The notes: generated from the letters alone by a model not told the origin. 64,000 nt of DNA from Hyphomonadaceae bacterium (GCA_013001295.1 JABDMW010000046.1:184309-248308), one strand, 5' to 3'. Positions 9,077 through 18,802 are shown, counted from the stretch's first letter. Made by a program: numbers and translations.

Positions 9077-10774
9077 TTAAATTTTGTCAGGGTAATTCGG
9101 GGCGATATCTGTAGGAATATGCGATGTTGCGGCCAATAGGCTTTTGGCGTGGCCATCCAGTTTCGCATAAGCTTCCAGAAACGACTTTGCTGCGTCGTAA
9201 TCGCCATCGCCCTGTAAAACAACGACCTTACCAGTCAGGTCTGATATTGCCTGTTCCATTTTTTCAAAATCAATTTTAAATCGTTTCGCGTTTTTATCCC
9301 AGCTAATCGCGCCGGCCTCTTTAAAGAAGGAATATTGATATGCGGCACCTGCTCCGTGCGCAGCATCAATCCCGAAACGCATGGCGCGGAAAAGGCCCGT
9401 AAAATAGGTTGCTAAAAAAGCCTCTTTTTCTGCAATGGGAAGCTCGCCCTTGTCCATCATAAACAGAATATTATAGGCTCCCATGACGTCAGCCTTTCCC
9501 TCTTCGAGCTTTGAGTAGATCTCTTTTAATTGCGCATTGACTGTTGTTTCGACGCCGTCAACGGAAATTGTTCCTGGTCCCAGGGAATGGGAAAGTTCGT
9601 GAAACAGCGTTTCATAAGACATGTATTTTTTAACAAGCATTTTGGACTGCTCGGGTACGAGAATATACTCTCCCATTGGTGCTAAAATTAGATCGAACTT
9701 TGCACCCAGAACATTGTTGAGAAGTACTTTTTTCGCGCCTTTAGCTTCCCGGACTTTCTCATCATTGGGCAGATTAAAAGCAATGGTTTGAACGCCTGGT
9801 ACATTATCGCCTCCGCCGTGAAGTTGATATGTAACAGCGATAGGGCTTTCAAATCCCCGTTTAAAATTTTTGTAGTTTTCTGGCACCGGTAGGTTTGCCT
9901 CCATATCACGGAGATAATTCTTATACTTGTCGAGAGCTGCGCTTTCTTCAGGGTTTTTCACGGTGATGAAGGCTTCGAAAGCGGTTTTATATCCATAGAG
10001 TCCATCTGTATAAATTTCGTAGGGGCCGATAACGACCTCGATCGGTGTATCCTTTAAATCCATCCAGGCCATTTCAGATTCGAAATAGTCATCGGTAAAA
10101 AAGGCGTCAGCGCGCAGTGTCAAAAACTTTTTTAAGGCCGGATTGGATGTGATGTCGGCGGCTTGTCGCATCAAATCTGCGGCGGGCTCCAGCCATTTTT
10201 TGTACGCTTCCGAGTAGGGGATGGCTTTTAATTTTTCTCCATCGCGTCTTATAATCGTATATAATGACCGGAATGCCGCCTCATCTTCAGGGTTCTTTTC
10301 TATCCAGGCTTCAAACTCATCCTTTGTAATGTCCGGCGGGTAAAAGCCGGCTCCGGCAGGGCGAGGACTGTCGCCAAAAAACGCCCGGTTTTCATCAAGC
10401 GTATCCCACGGACCAAAATGCCGGTTGAACATCGAGAGCACAAGATCTTTATTTGAGAGATTTGAGCCTTTAATAGCGTCTCTAATTCCCGGGTTTATCG
10501 GCGAGACCTGTCTGAAATAAATCTCGTCCATATAGGCCGCGGCGTCGATGAGAAGGTTTATGACTTGTCGCTCTTCATCTGTTAAAAATGACGTGTCCAC
10601 GTTCATGTCGACGGGCGCAATCTTGTCATATTGGGCTTTAAGATCATAATTTGATTGTGTGAGCTCTGTTTTCTCCTGACCTGAATTTGGCGACGGCGAT
10701 TGCGTGTCAGGTTGCGAAGGCGCGCAAGCGGTCATCATTGCTAAACAGGCCACATTCATTAAAATTTTTTGCAT
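9077..10774 (-). CDS. M49-like (dipeptidyl peptidase III-related) zinc metallopeptidase lipoprotein
   Basis: 565 residues. The N-terminus is a lipoprotein signal with lipobox MMTAC and Cys near residue 17, so the enzyme is probably membrane-anchored in the envelope. A zinc site HELSH starts at H392 and is followed about 40 residues later by an EEGKAD motif that would give the third ligand. This pairing is typical of the dipeptidyl-peptidase-3-like family; classical DPP III has a six-residue HExxxH, while this protein has the five-residue HExxH form. Its expected role is removal of dipeptides from peptides. It lies between an AraC and a Crp-type regulator, all on the minus strand. Confidence 0.75.
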   Translation of the reverse strand: MQKILMNVACLAMMTACAPSQPDTQSPSPNSGQEKTELTQSNYDLKAQYDKIAPVDMNVDTSFLTDEERQVINLLIDAAAYMDEIYFRQVSPINPGIRDAIKGSNLSNKDLVLSMFNRHFGPWDTLDENRAFFGDSPRPAGAGFYPPDITKDEFEAWIEKNPEDEAAFRSLYTIIRRDGEKLKAIPYSEAYKKWLEPAADLMRQAADITSNPALKKFLTLRADAFFTDDYFESEMAWMDLKDTPIEVVIGPYEIYTDGLYGYKTAFEAFITVKNPEESAALDKYKNYLRDMEANLPVPENYKNFKRGFESPIAVTYQLHGGGDNVPGVQTIAFNLPNDEKVREAKGAKKVLLNNVLGAKFDLILAPMGEYILVPEQSKMLVKKYMSYETLFHELSHSLGPGTISVDGVETTVNAQLKEIYSKLEEGKADVMGAYNILFMMDKGELPIAEKEAFLATYFTGLFRAMRFGIDAAHGAGAAYQYSFFKEAGAISWDKNAKRFKIDFEKMEQAISDLTGKVVVLQGDGDYDAAKSFLEAYAKLDGHAKSLLAATSHIPTDIAPNYPDKI

Positions 10775-10831
10775 CTAAATCCCCATTTTATATCTGTAAG
10801 CTCTAAATCAGTTTGTGTGTTCGTGCCAGTG

Positions 10832-11869
10832 TTAAGGTGCCATCTGGTCAAATGCCGTATCAAACACTTTCATGGCTTTCGCATAGGCTTTGGGTGTTGA
10901 CCCAAACCAATTTTTAAAGGCCCGGTTAAAAGCGCTTTGTTCACTATATCCGAGCCGTTCCGTGATCTCGGACAAAGGAATGCGTTGTTCCAGTAAGTAT
11001 TGTTCACACAGTTTCCTGCGGGTACCCTCCAGGACAGAACGGTAACTTGTGCCTTCATCAGCCAGGTGCCTACGAAGACTTCGCGGGCTAACACCAATAT
11101 GTTCCGCAGTTTGCGATAAATCCGGCGCGCCCGATTTTAACAATGCATATATGCAACGTTCGGTTTTTTCAGAATAGGATTTAGGAGCCTCCAGAGAGGC
11201 CATCAGTTCGTCCAGTTTGACGCAAATTTTTTCAAGCTGATCTTGGTTGGCTTGCGGGAAGGGGATATCTACCAGGCTCGCTTTGAACACAACTGCGTCC
11301 CGCGGTTGGTCAAAATAAACCGGGCACTTAAAAATTTCGTCATATATTTCATGATAATGGGGTTTTGGGTGGCGAAAATGTACAAATTCAATCGGCATTT
11401 CGTGCTGCCAGGTCAACCAACGCCCAAATTGCGCGTGACTGATCAACGTTGCTTCCGTGACGTGGCGGGCTTGTTCAGGGTCTTCTAAATAGGTGTCCCA
11501 ATAATTCCAAGCCAAGTCGTCCATTACAACAATATATGATCGTCCAATTTGCTGAAACAGCGGCTGATATCGATTGATAATTGCGGATCCGTGGCGCAAG
11601 GATTGACTGACCATCAAAGCTTGGCCAACATTTTCAAAAGTGCCGGGTCGAAAGCTCTTTCCGGCCTCCACGCCGACCGCCTTATTTCCCGAAATATTTT
11701 CCGAAGTTTTCAAAACGGATAGAACTGATTCGACCGGAAACCGCGACGATCTATTGTTGAGCGCGGGCTCGCGGCCGGGAATAAATTCTAATAGCGCGTC
11801 TTTATCGACGCCAAGATGTAGGCAAGCATCAAAATACGTCTTTAGATAATTTGCTGATACAGTCCGCAT
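10832..11869 (-). CDS. AraC family transcriptional regulator
   Basis: 345 residues. The N-terminal 230 residues resemble the ligand-binding domain of the OruR/ArgR-like AraC subgroup (Arabinose_bd type). The C-terminus has the double helix-turn-helix: LSQTAEHIGVSPRSLRRHL, then LSEITERLGYSEQSAFNRAF and the conserved FGSTPKAY tail. It is encoded 57 bp upstream of the M49-like peptidase on the same strand, so co-transcription with or control of that gene is plausible. The effector cannot be inferred. Confidence 0.85.
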   Translation of the reverse strand: MRTVSANYLKTYFDACLHLGVDKDALLEFIPGREPALNNRSSRFPVESVLSVLKTSENISGNKAVGVEAGKSFRPGTFENVGQALMVSQSLRHGSAIINRYQPLFQQIGRSYIVVMDDLAWNYWDTYLEDPEQARHVTEATLISHAQFGRWLTWQHEMPIEFVHFRHPKPHYHEIYDEIFKCPVYFDQPRDAVVFKASLVDIPFPQANQDQLEKICVKLDELMASLEAPKSYSEKTERCIYALLKSGAPDLSQTAEHIGVSPRSLRRHLADEGTSYRSVLEGTRRKLCEQYLLEQRIPLSEITERLGYSEQSAFNRAFKNWFGSTPKAYAKAMKVFDTAFDQMAP

Positions 11870-12059
11870 GAACTAGCCTGATTTCCCGATCCATTATAAT
11901 GCTTTGCCATTTATCGATAGATTTGGCCGAATTTGTCAAGAAAAAAGGGCTGTTTGGTCAATACAGTAAAATTAACAATCGCTATAAACTTATTTAAAGA
12001 AGATGTTGGGGCGCCATCGGCAGATGTCACATCTTTTTTAACGCTTGCTGCCGTAGGGG

Positions 12060-12099
12060 GAATTTAAAACCGCCTGCAACGGGGCGCGACGCAGGCGGT
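12060..12099 (-). terminator. Probable rho-independent terminator of the RND efflux operon
   Basis: Arms ACCGCCTGC (12069-12077) and GCAGGCGGT (12091-12099) pair perfectly around a 13-nt loop. On the minus strand the stem is followed by TTTTAAATT. It lies 120 bp downstream of the RND pump stop. Confidence 0.6.
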
Positions 12100-12118
12100 C
12101 CAAAATATCTCAATACTG

Positions 12119-12151
12119 AGATGCCTGCCTTTTTAAGGCAGGCATTTTTTC
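12119..12151 (+). terminator. Plus-strand rho-independent terminator without a plus-strand gene
   Basis: ATGCCTGCC (12121-12129) pairs with GGCAGGCAT (12137-12145), extended by two T-A pairs, and is followed directly by a T-run on the plus strand. No plus-strand protein gene precedes it, so it may end a small RNA or antisense transcript. Confidence 0.6.
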
Positions 12152-12219
12152 TCTGCAAGCGTATATTTTGCAAAATCATGTAAATTTTTGCAGCTAAAGT
12201 GTGGCTTCTTTGATGACCA

Positions 12220-15200
12220 TTATTCGGCGAGCTCCATATTGAAGCTCGGTTGTTTTCTGCGTTTAACAAGTCCAACGAAAAACCGTCGAATATCAGCCCC
12301 AATCCCGTAAAGGGCTGGTACGAAAAACAACGTGACGAACAGGGCAAACAAGATCCCGAAGGCGAGCGCGACACCAATGGGCACCAACCATTGCGCCTGT
12401 AGGGACTTTTCCATCATCAAGGGAAGCAATCCGACAAATGTAGTTAACGAGGTAAGCAAGATCGGACGGAATCTTTTCGTTCCGGCCTCGATAATAGCCT
12501 CGGCACCGGTTCTACCTTGGTCACGTAGGCGGTGGACATAATCGATGAGTACAAGATTATCATTTACCGCCACGCCGGCCGCGGCACTAATCCCCAAATA
12601 AGACAGAAGGGATAAGGGGAGCCCCATCAGGAGATGGCCAATCATCGCGCCTGTGAAGCAGAAGGGTATGGCGGCAAGTAAGATCAGCAATGGTTCCGCG
12701 TAAGACCGAAACGCGACTGCAATCAGGAAGTAAGCGACACCGATCGCGATCAACAAAAAGATGGAGATTTCTTGCATAAATTCCGCTTCGCCTTGTGCTT
12801 GACCGATATTGCCTCGAGTCACTTCGGGATGGCGGAGGTCGAAATCTTCAAAGAAATCATCTTTGAGGGCGTTGCGGATTTCGTTGACACGCTCAGGGAC
12901 AACTTCGGCGCTGATAATAATCGCGCGTTGACGCTCCCGACGCAGGATTTGGGAAATTCCTTTCTCGAAGCGGAGGTCAGCCACTGCAGAAAGCGGAAGT
13001 TCACGTCCATCATTGGCGCGAATCCGAATTTGACCCAGAAAATCGAGGGACTCCCGGTTTACGCGAGGATAACGAACATAAACGCGGACATCTTCACCGT
13101 CCCGGGGCAGGCGTTGTACCTCTTCGCCGAAAAAGCCCTGTCTGACTTGCCTTGAAACGTCAGCAGATGTTATTCCCAAAGCCTCGGCTCCGGGTTTGAG
13201 TTCGAACTGAACTTCATCGGCGCTACTTTCTGTGTCATTGACGACATTATAGACGCCTTCGAAGGATCTTAAATGGTCCATTAGATCTGTTGCCGCGTTA
13301 TTTAAAATCGTCAGGTCTTTGGCGTTCAAAACATATTCCAGTGGCGGTCCATCAAAATTGTTTTGGTAATCAACAGAAATCTTCTCAGCGTCAGGCACTT
13401 CACCAATAAGTGCACGCAACCGATCCGCGGTTTCTTTAGCTGTTAACGTGCGGGTTTCCGGTGGAACCAGTTTGACCAAAGCCAAGACCTGGTTATCGCG
13501 GGAGCGCGTGTACCAATTTTCAATGAGCTCGCCTTTCCCGTCTGTTGATGCGTTAATTTCTTCTACGAGTTCAGCTTCAGCAATTTGAATTTGTCTGAGC
13601 ACTTCTTGGGTCCGAGAATAGGGCGTGCCTTGCGGAAGGTCGACCGTGATGGCGATTTGGTCAGATTCGCCTTCCGGAAAAAAGGCGGTTTTGACCAAGC
13701 CATTCGTTAACAATCCAACAGATAATATCATCATAGAAATGAATACAGCAGATGTTAGATATCGCCGGCGCAAGGCAATCCGTAAGGCCGGATTATAGAT
13801 TCGAGTTGCGACCCAGGTAAGACTATTGGCGATTTTATTTTGAAAACGCGTAATGGGATTCTGGGGATCAACAGGCTCCAAGTGGGACAAATGCGCAGGC
13901 AATATGAGCAGCGACTCGATAAGAGAAAACGTAAGCGCCAATATGACCACCAATGAGATCGCTCGTGTAAATTCGGATGTTCCACCGGACAGATACATCC
14001 ACGGCGCGAAGAATATCATGGTAGTCAGGACGGCGAAAATCACAGGTTTTAGCACCATTGTTGTACCGTTTATGGCGGCCGTGAGACCCGTTTCGCCCAT
14101 TTCCGTTCGCGAATGAATAGCTTCTCCGACTATAATCGCATCATCCACAATAACACCAATCACGAGCAAAAACGCAAATGTGGAAATCATGTTAAACGAA
14201 ACATCATTGATAGGGAGCAGGGCCAACCCACCGGCAAATGCCGTGGCGATACCAATCGCAACCCAAAATGCAATTTTCGGCCTTAAGAATAAGAGCAGGG
14301 TTAAAAACACTAAGATCAGACCCGAAAAGAAATTTTTGCTGATTGACTGGATGCGTCCATTATATGACTCAGCCTGATCGTCCCAGAGAGTCATCGAAAT
14401 ACCGACCGGAAGGGCTTCTCGCTTTTTCTCCATATATTCCCGGACATTTTTGGACATTTTCACAATATCCATGTCCGGCCCGCTTTGGATTTGAACAAGG
14501 ATCGTATGTTCCCCGTTTACTGTAGCCATTAAATCAACCTGCTCAAACCCGTCGATTACGTTGGCAATATCTTTGACTTGAATAATGGCGCCATCCCTAA
14601 GTTGACGCACAACAATGTTTTCAAAATCTTCTTTTGAATCTGCAAGGTTGCGCGTGCGCAGCTGGATATTGCCAACACCCGTTCGTACGTTCCCGGAGGA
14701 CGCGTTTATCGAGGTGGCCCGAACCGCCTCTGCGACTTCGCCCAGGGTAAGCTGATAGCGCTTCAACGCTGCTTCGGAGACCTCAATAGAGACTTCTTCT
14801 CCCCGAACGCCAAATAAATCAACAGCGGGGACATAGGGCAAAAGAGCGATTTCTCGCCGCACAGTTTCTGCCGTACGTTTCAATAGTCTTTCATCCACAT
14901 TCCCCGAGACAGCTATTCGTATAACCTCCTGCTGATTTCGGAAGAGCCTGACAGTTGCTGGCTCGGCTGCAGCGGGAAAAGTGCTGATCGCATCGACCTG
15001 TCGCTTGATGGCTTGCAAGAAGGCGGCTTCATCAGTGTCGGATTTTCCGATGACGACGAGACGGCCAGAACCTTCGCCGGAAAAAGAGAACATGCGATCA
15101 ATCCCATTGACCGTGCTGACCGCTTCTTCCAGACGCACAACAATTTGTTCTTCAATATCTTGTGGGGATGCGCCCAGCCACGTGACATTGACTTGAGCTC

Positions 15201-15336
15201 CGGGGAATTCAACATAGGGGTCCATTTCCCGTTCAATCGTAAAAAAGCTTACCAGACCGCCGATCAAAATGATCAACATCAGCAGGTTTGCAGCGACTTT
15301 ATTTTCAGCCCACCAGGCTACAATGGTTCTCATCAT
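12220..15336 (-). CDS. RND efflux transporter permease subunit
   Basis: 1,038 residues, normal for an inner-membrane RND pump. TM1 lies at the N-terminus. A large periplasmic loop follows, then a TM2-6 block with the proton-relay pair D398-D399 in VIVDDAIIVGEAI. The architecture then repeats with a second loop and a second TM block (VAVNDNLVLIDYVHRLR). Proton-driven export of hydrophobic compounds across the envelope is the expected role. It starts 6 bp after the stop of the adaptor gene, with AGGAGGG just upstream of tandem ATGs at 15336 and 15333, so the pair is an operon. No outer-membrane TolC gene is adjacent, so a TolC encoded elsewhere is assumed. Confidence 0.92.
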   Translation of the reverse strand: MMRTIVAWWAENKVAANLLMLIILIGGLVSFFTIEREMDPYVEFPGAQVNVTWLGASPQDIEEQIVVRLEEAVSTVNGIDRMFSFSGEGSGRLVVIGKSDTDEAAFLQAIKRQVDAISTFPAAAEPATVRLFRNQQEVIRIAVSGNVDERLLKRTAETVRREIALLPYVPAVDLFGVRGEEVSIEVSEAALKRYQLTLGEVAEAVRATSINASSGNVRTGVGNIQLRTRNLADSKEDFENIVVRQLRDGAIIQVKDIANVIDGFEQVDLMATVNGEHTILVQIQSGPDMDIVKMSKNVREYMEKKREALPVGISMTLWDDQAESYNGRIQSISKNFFSGLILVFLTLLLFLRPKIAFWVAIGIATAFAGGLALLPINDVSFNMISTFAFLLVIGVIVDDAIIVGEAIHSRTEMGETGLTAAINGTTMVLKPVIFAVLTTMIFFAPWMYLSGGTSEFTRAISLVVILALTFSLIESLLILPAHLSHLEPVDPQNPITRFQNKIANSLTWVATRIYNPALRIALRRRYLTSAVFISMMILSVGLLTNGLVKTAFFPEGESDQIAITVDLPQGTPYSRTQEVLRQIQIAEAELVEEINASTDGKGELIENWYTRSRDNQVLALVKLVPPETRTLTAKETADRLRALIGEVPDAEKISVDYQNNFDGPPLEYVLNAKDLTILNNAATDLMDHLRSFEGVYNVVNDTESSADEVQFELKPGAEALGITSADVSRQVRQGFFGEEVQRLPRDGEDVRVYVRYPRVNRESLDFLGQIRIRANDGRELPLSAVADLRFEKGISQILRRERQRAIIISAEVVPERVNEIRNALKDDFFEDFDLRHPEVTRGNIGQAQGEAEFMQEISIFLLIAIGVAYFLIAVAFRSYAEPLLILLAAIPFCFTGAMIGHLLMGLPLSLLSYLGISAAAGVAVNDNLVLIDYVHRLRDQGRTGAEAIIEAGTKRFRPILLTSLTTFVGLLPLMMEKSLQAQWLVPIGVALAFGILFALFVTLFFVPALYGIGADIRRFFVGLVKRRKQPSFNMELAE

Positions 15337-15342
15337 GCCCTC

Positions 15343-16602
15343 CTATCGAACTGCATCTTCTGCGGTTAAAACTTTTTCTTTGTTCCCGCCGGGCTTGGCG
15401 ATTTCGATCTTCATACCTTCTGCCACGCTGCGGACAGGAGATGTGATCACTTGATCTCCTTCAGATATCCCGCTGATAATCACGACTTGATCGCGTGCGG
15501 AGGCTGCCACGGCGACTTGACGTATGGAAAGCGTATTGTCAGCGTTTGCGATATAAACTCTATCAGCTCCGCGCAATGCATTTCTAGGAATCACAATTCC
15601 CGAATTGACTACCTTGCCCGCTATTCTCGCACTGACAAATAGACCGGAAGCTAGCGGCGTTCCATTGCTGGCATTTTTGCCATACGGATCTTTAACCTCA
15701 GCATAGGCAAACAATACACGCGTCGAAGCATCATAGCTGCTGTTGGTTCGCACAAGGCGCCCGCGCCATTCCTGCGCTTGACCGGCAACGTCTGCTGTAA
15801 AAATAACTTCAGGTCCTGGGGTGGCGGTTGAATGCTGGAATCCAATGCCCAGGCCGATGCGTCCAAGGTCGCCATCTGTCAACGGTAGTTTCACTTCGAC
15901 GGTTTCAACCCCGTATATACGACCCAGCTTTTGCCCGGGCGTGACATATTCGCCCCGATCGACGAGCTTTTCACGAACGCGTCCATCAAAGGGCGCACGA
16001 ATAATGGTGCGGCTTTGTGAAAGTTTTGCCTCATTTAGCGCTGCAGTTGAGGCCGCAACCCGGGCTCTGGCTTCCGCAACCTGGGGCTGGCGAAGTGTGA
16101 GCGCAGATGCCTGACCTGCGCCCAGATCTTCCCAATCTTGCTTAGCGATGTCGGCCTCAGACAATTCCCGCGTCAGAGCTGTTTCTGCTTGCGCGACATT
16201 AGCCATAGCCTGTGTCACGCGTAAATCATATTCGGTTGATTCGATTCGTAGGAGGATTTCGCCTTTTTTGAATTGTCCACCTTCGAGATAATTGGGCGAG
16301 ATGTAATTTATTTTGCCGCCCACTTGCGCCGCAAAATTTATCTCACTGCGAGGCCGGACCTCTCCTTGAGACGTTACGAATAGCTCGACATCTTGTTGTA
16401 TGGCGCTTGCTGTCACCACAGGTGCAGCGCGGGGAGGTTCGGTTTTAGTTTCTGGTTGAGGTTTCAATTTCCCCATTTGCATAAATGCAAATACCGCCAA
16501 TAGCAGAACAATCAACGGTAACATAAATAACAAAAATCTCTTCACTTTGCCCGGGCGTTTTGCGGGACCGGTATTCCCTGAAGATGTGTTTTCATTTGCC
16601 AT
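15343..16602 (-). CDS. RND efflux periplasmic adaptor (membrane fusion protein)
   Basis: 419 residues. A cytoplasmic, basic N-terminus is followed by one membrane anchor (about residues 25-43). A lipoyl-like half (EINFAAQVGGKINYI), a coiled-coil hairpin rich in Ala/Glu/Leu, a second lipoyl half (IIRAPFDGRVREKLVDRGEYV) and the beta-barrel/membrane-proximal domain come next. This is the standard AcrA/MexA layout. It bridges the RND pump encoded immediately downstream to a TolC-type channel. The promoter must lie in the AT-rich divergent region at 16603-16845. Confidence 0.9.
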   Translation of the reverse strand: MANENTSSGNTGPAKRPGKVKRFLLFMLPLIVLLLAVFAFMQMGKLKPQPETKTEPPRAAPVVTASAIQQDVELFVTSQGEVRPRSEINFAAQVGGKINYISPNYLEGGQFKKGEILLRIESTEYDLRVTQAMANVAQAETALTRELSEADIAKQDWEDLGAGQASALTLRQPQVAEARARVAASTAALNEAKLSQSRTIIRAPFDGRVREKLVDRGEYVTPGQKLGRIYGVETVEVKLPLTDGDLGRIGLGIGFQHSTATPGPEVIFTADVAGQAQEWRGRLVRTNSSYDASTRVLFAYAEVKDPYGKNASNGTPLASGLFVSARIAGKVVNSGIVIPRNALRGADRVYIANADNTLSIRQVAVAASARDQVVIISGISEGDQVITSPVRSVAEGMKIEIAKPGGNKEKVLTAEDAVR

Positions 16603-16672
16603 ATCGACCTCCTCCGAACCGGCTTTAGCAGCTACAATAGCTTGTAATTATCGAAAATCAATAAATAAATAG

Positions 16673-16705
16673 TGAAAAACAATAATATATAAATGAAAAA
16701 CAATA
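16673..16705. promoter_or_regulatory. Direct repeat in divergent promoter region
   Basis: TGAAAAACAATA occurs at 16673-16684 and again at 16694-16705, spaced 21 bp start to start (two helical turns). It lies between the divergent RND operon and the first DUF11 gene, so it could bind one regulator for both directions. No regulator is identified. Confidence 0.35.
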
Positions 16706-16845
16706 TGTGAACGTCGAATGAATAGAATATTGACCGGCTATCTGAGGCCTCAAAATTGCAGTAATATTCAAAGATTATTAAACATAGTCGGTTTGAATAT
16801 GGGCAAATTCCAAACTTGGAAGAATTTAAGAATAAAGGTGAAATT

Positions 16846-17319
16846 ATGAAGCGAGCGATAATTGCAGCACTTGTGGCAGGCACGGCACTGATCGGCACAT
16901 CGTCCTGGGCGTTGACAGCAGAGCAAACCGTTGAGCGGGAAATCATCGTAAAAAATGAAGATGGTTCCGAGACGGTGAAGCGAGAAGAGGCCGATACTGT
17001 CGTTCCGGGCGAGAGCATCGTCTACTCGATTAATTATTATAATGATTTGGACAAGCCGGCGGAAAATGTCGTGTTGGTTATGCCTGTTCCAACTGAACTC
17101 ACATTTTCTGAAGGATCAGCAGATTTTGATGGCGTCCAGACAACGTTTTCGACAGACGGCGGAAAAACATTCGCATTGCGTGAAAGTGTCGTTGTGAAAC
17201 GGGATGACAACTCAACCCGAGCAGCCGACGCCGCTGATATCACGCACGTCAAATGGGTTGTTGCTTCGATAACCCCGGACCAACGAGGCTCCCTGTCATT
17301 TAAGGGCAAACTGAACTAA
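16846..17319 (+). CDS. Secreted single-domain DUF11-like protein
   Basis: 157 residues from the ATG at 16846, preceded by AAAGGTG; an upstream in-frame ATG at 16816 lacks a ribosome site. The signal peptide is clear: MKRAIIAALVAG, then a hydrophobic stretch ending in SSWALTAEQ. The mature part fits one beta-sandwich of the DUF11/conserved-repeat type, with a V-V-P-G-E-S-I-V-Y-S-I start, DKPAENVVLVMPVP, and a LSFKGKL end. Such domains are extracellular structural modules. It is the first of three consecutive genes carrying this type of domain and has its own strong terminator. Confidence 0.75.
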   Translation: MKRAIIAALVAGTALIGTSSWALTAEQTVEREIIVKNEDGSETVKREEADTVVPGESIVYSINYYNDLDKPAENVVLVMPVPTELTFSEGSADFDGVQTTFSTDGGKTFALRESVVVKRDDNSTRAADAADITHVKWVVASITPDQRGSLSFKGKLN

Positions 17320-17350
17320 AAAGTCTTATAGATTTATGATTGCGCGAAAG

Positions 17351-17374
17351 GCCACCTTCGGGTGGCTTTTTTTT
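17351..17374 (+). terminator. Rho-independent terminator after first DUF11 gene
   Basis: GCCACC (17351-17356), UUCG-type loop, GGTGGC (17361-17366), then eight T. It lies 31 bp after the stop at 17319 and shows that this gene can be transcribed as a separate unit. Confidence 0.9.
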
Positions 17375-17635
17375 GGCCTAAAAATACGAATTAATCTTAA
17401 ACTCGGAGACTGAACCATCGGATCAAACCGTGCCGGGTATTTATTCTCAGGTTTGCAACCTGAAACATTTGATGATTTGTCTAAGATGAACAGCACATGA
17501 ACAAGTTCCTGTTTTATGGGGTTAACCCCCTGTTTTAAAGCGTTTTTTAATTCCAAATTAACCATGCTGCTTTGCGGTGAGTTAACCAATATTTGCTAGA
17601 AACCTGCATCACAAGAATAGAAGGACTGTGGGACT
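17375..17635 (+). other. Intergenic leader before second DUF11 gene
   Basis: Together with the terminator this makes a 316-bp gap. I see no gene in it. It presumably contains the promoter and 5' leader of the 388-residue protein; GAAGGA (17620-17625) precedes the start codon. Confidence 0.4.
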
Positions 17636-18802
17636 ATGACTAATTTGGGAAAACTTTCGAAAGGACTGCTGTGTGCGTCGGCTCTTTCGTTATTCATGGG
17701 TGGGAATGCTTTTGCGGCACCGCTTAATTTAACGCCAGCCGGAACCAACGTGCAAAACACGTTCACTTTGGACTATCAGGTGTCCGGTGTTGACCAACCA
17801 ACTATAGATACCGGGACGTCCGGTACCAATACGCCAACGGAATTCACTGTTGACCGTTTGATCGACTTGACCGTTGACAGCACGGCCGATTCTAATGTCG
17901 CGCCGGGTGCTACGGGTGAAACACTGGAATTTTCAGTGACAAATACGGGTAATGATACTCAAGCTTACGATTTGTCACTGTTTGATCCAACAACCGATAC
18001 ATTCGAAGCGACCAGTTTGTCTGTTTTATATTATGTCGATGATGGTGACGGCATCTTTGATCCGGACACAGGGTCCGGTGGTACCGACGGTGTTGGTGTA
18101 CCTTATGTGCCGGGGACTACGGGTCCGACTGCGGATATCGCCGCCGATGGCATACTTTGGGTTGTTGTAACTGGTGACATTCCTGGCACTGCAACTGATG
18201 GACAAACCGATGCGATCGTATTGGTCGCCGATACGCTTGAGCCGACGACGGGATCTACACCAGGTGCTCCGGTGGTTGCCGATACAGGTGGCAATACGCT
18301 GACAGGCGCAGCTGAAAATGTGCTTGGTGACGGATCTGGTACTGCACCTGCCGACGCTGCAAATGCCGGCGATCATTCTGCAACAGGAACATTTATCATC
18401 GCTGCGGCTGACGTTTCCGCGTCGAAATCCGTAACGGTCTTCCTTGAAGACGGTGTGGATGCAGCGACATGCGGTACAATTCCGGGTACGGGGGACACAG
18501 ATCCTTTGTCTATTCCTGGATCATGTGTTGAGTATGTAATTTCGGCAACAAATGCTGGTACCGCGAGTGCAACAGCAACCGCGATTTCAATATCTGACTT
18601 CTTACCGGAAGAATTGATTTTTGCTGGCGCTGTCACGTCTGGCTTCGGTGGAACGCCGGCTCCGACACTGAGCACGCCGGCAGTTGGTACCGATTGTACG
18701 ATTACAACAGCACCGCAAACTACTTGTGAAGTCACGCTGACAGGAGCCGAATTGGCACCGGGCGCGACCGGAACAGTTACTATTCGCGCGCTGGTCGAAT
18801 AG
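17636..18802 (+). CDS. Secreted DUF11-domain protein
   Basis: 388 residues. The signal peptide covers about 1-27 (LLCASALSLFMGGNAFA, then APLNL). The mature protein is rich in Thr, Gly, Asp and Ala with few charged Lys/Arg residues, typical of calcium-stabilised extracellular beta-sandwiches. Repeated motifs of the conserved-repeat family are visible: PGATGETLEFSVTNTGNDTQ and later SCVEYVISATNAGTASATAT. Two cysteines flank an acidic loop in the last domain, with a further pair near the C-terminus. No anchor or C-terminal sorting signal is seen. It probably assembles at the surface with the giant barrel protein downstream; this is inference from gene order and domain similarity. Confidence 0.78.
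   Translation: MTNLGKLSKGLLCASALSLFMGGNAFAAPLNLTPAGTNVQNTFTLDYQVSGVDQPTIDTGTSGTNTPTEFTVDRLIDLTVDSTADSNVAPGATGETLEFSVTNTGNDTQAYDLSLFDPTTDTFEATSLSVLYYVDDGDGIFDPDTGSGGTDGVGVPYVPGTTGPTADIAADGILWVVVTGDIPGTATDGQTDAIVLVADTLEPTTGSTPGAPVVADTGGNTLTGAAENVLGDGSGTAPADAANAGDHSATGTFIIAAADVSASKSVTVFLEDGVDAATCGTIPGTGDTDPLSIPGSCVEYVISATNAGTASATATAISISDFLPEELIFAGAVTSGFGGTPAPTLSTPAVGTDCTITTAPQTTCEVTLTGAELAPGATGTVTIRALVE

Larger units (their letters stand above)
11870..12219. other. 350-bp intergenic region with two hairpins; possible small RNA locus
   Basis: No credible protein gene is present. The region separates the AraC gene start from the RND pump stop, both on the minus strand. It holds two GC-rich hairpins listed separately. 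One fits termination of the minus-strand RND transcript. The other is followed by a T-run only on the plus strand, where no annotated plus-strand gene lies upstream. Confidence 0.5.

Noticed and set aside
12027..12377. A 116-codon minus-strand frame overlapping the end of the RND pump
   Set aside because: Overlaps the pump in another frame and runs through the terminator hairpins; not protein-like.
16632..17018. A 128-codon minus-strand frame opposite the first DUF11 gene
   Set aside because: AT-rich, crosses the divergent promoter region, and is opposed by a gene with a clear signal peptide.
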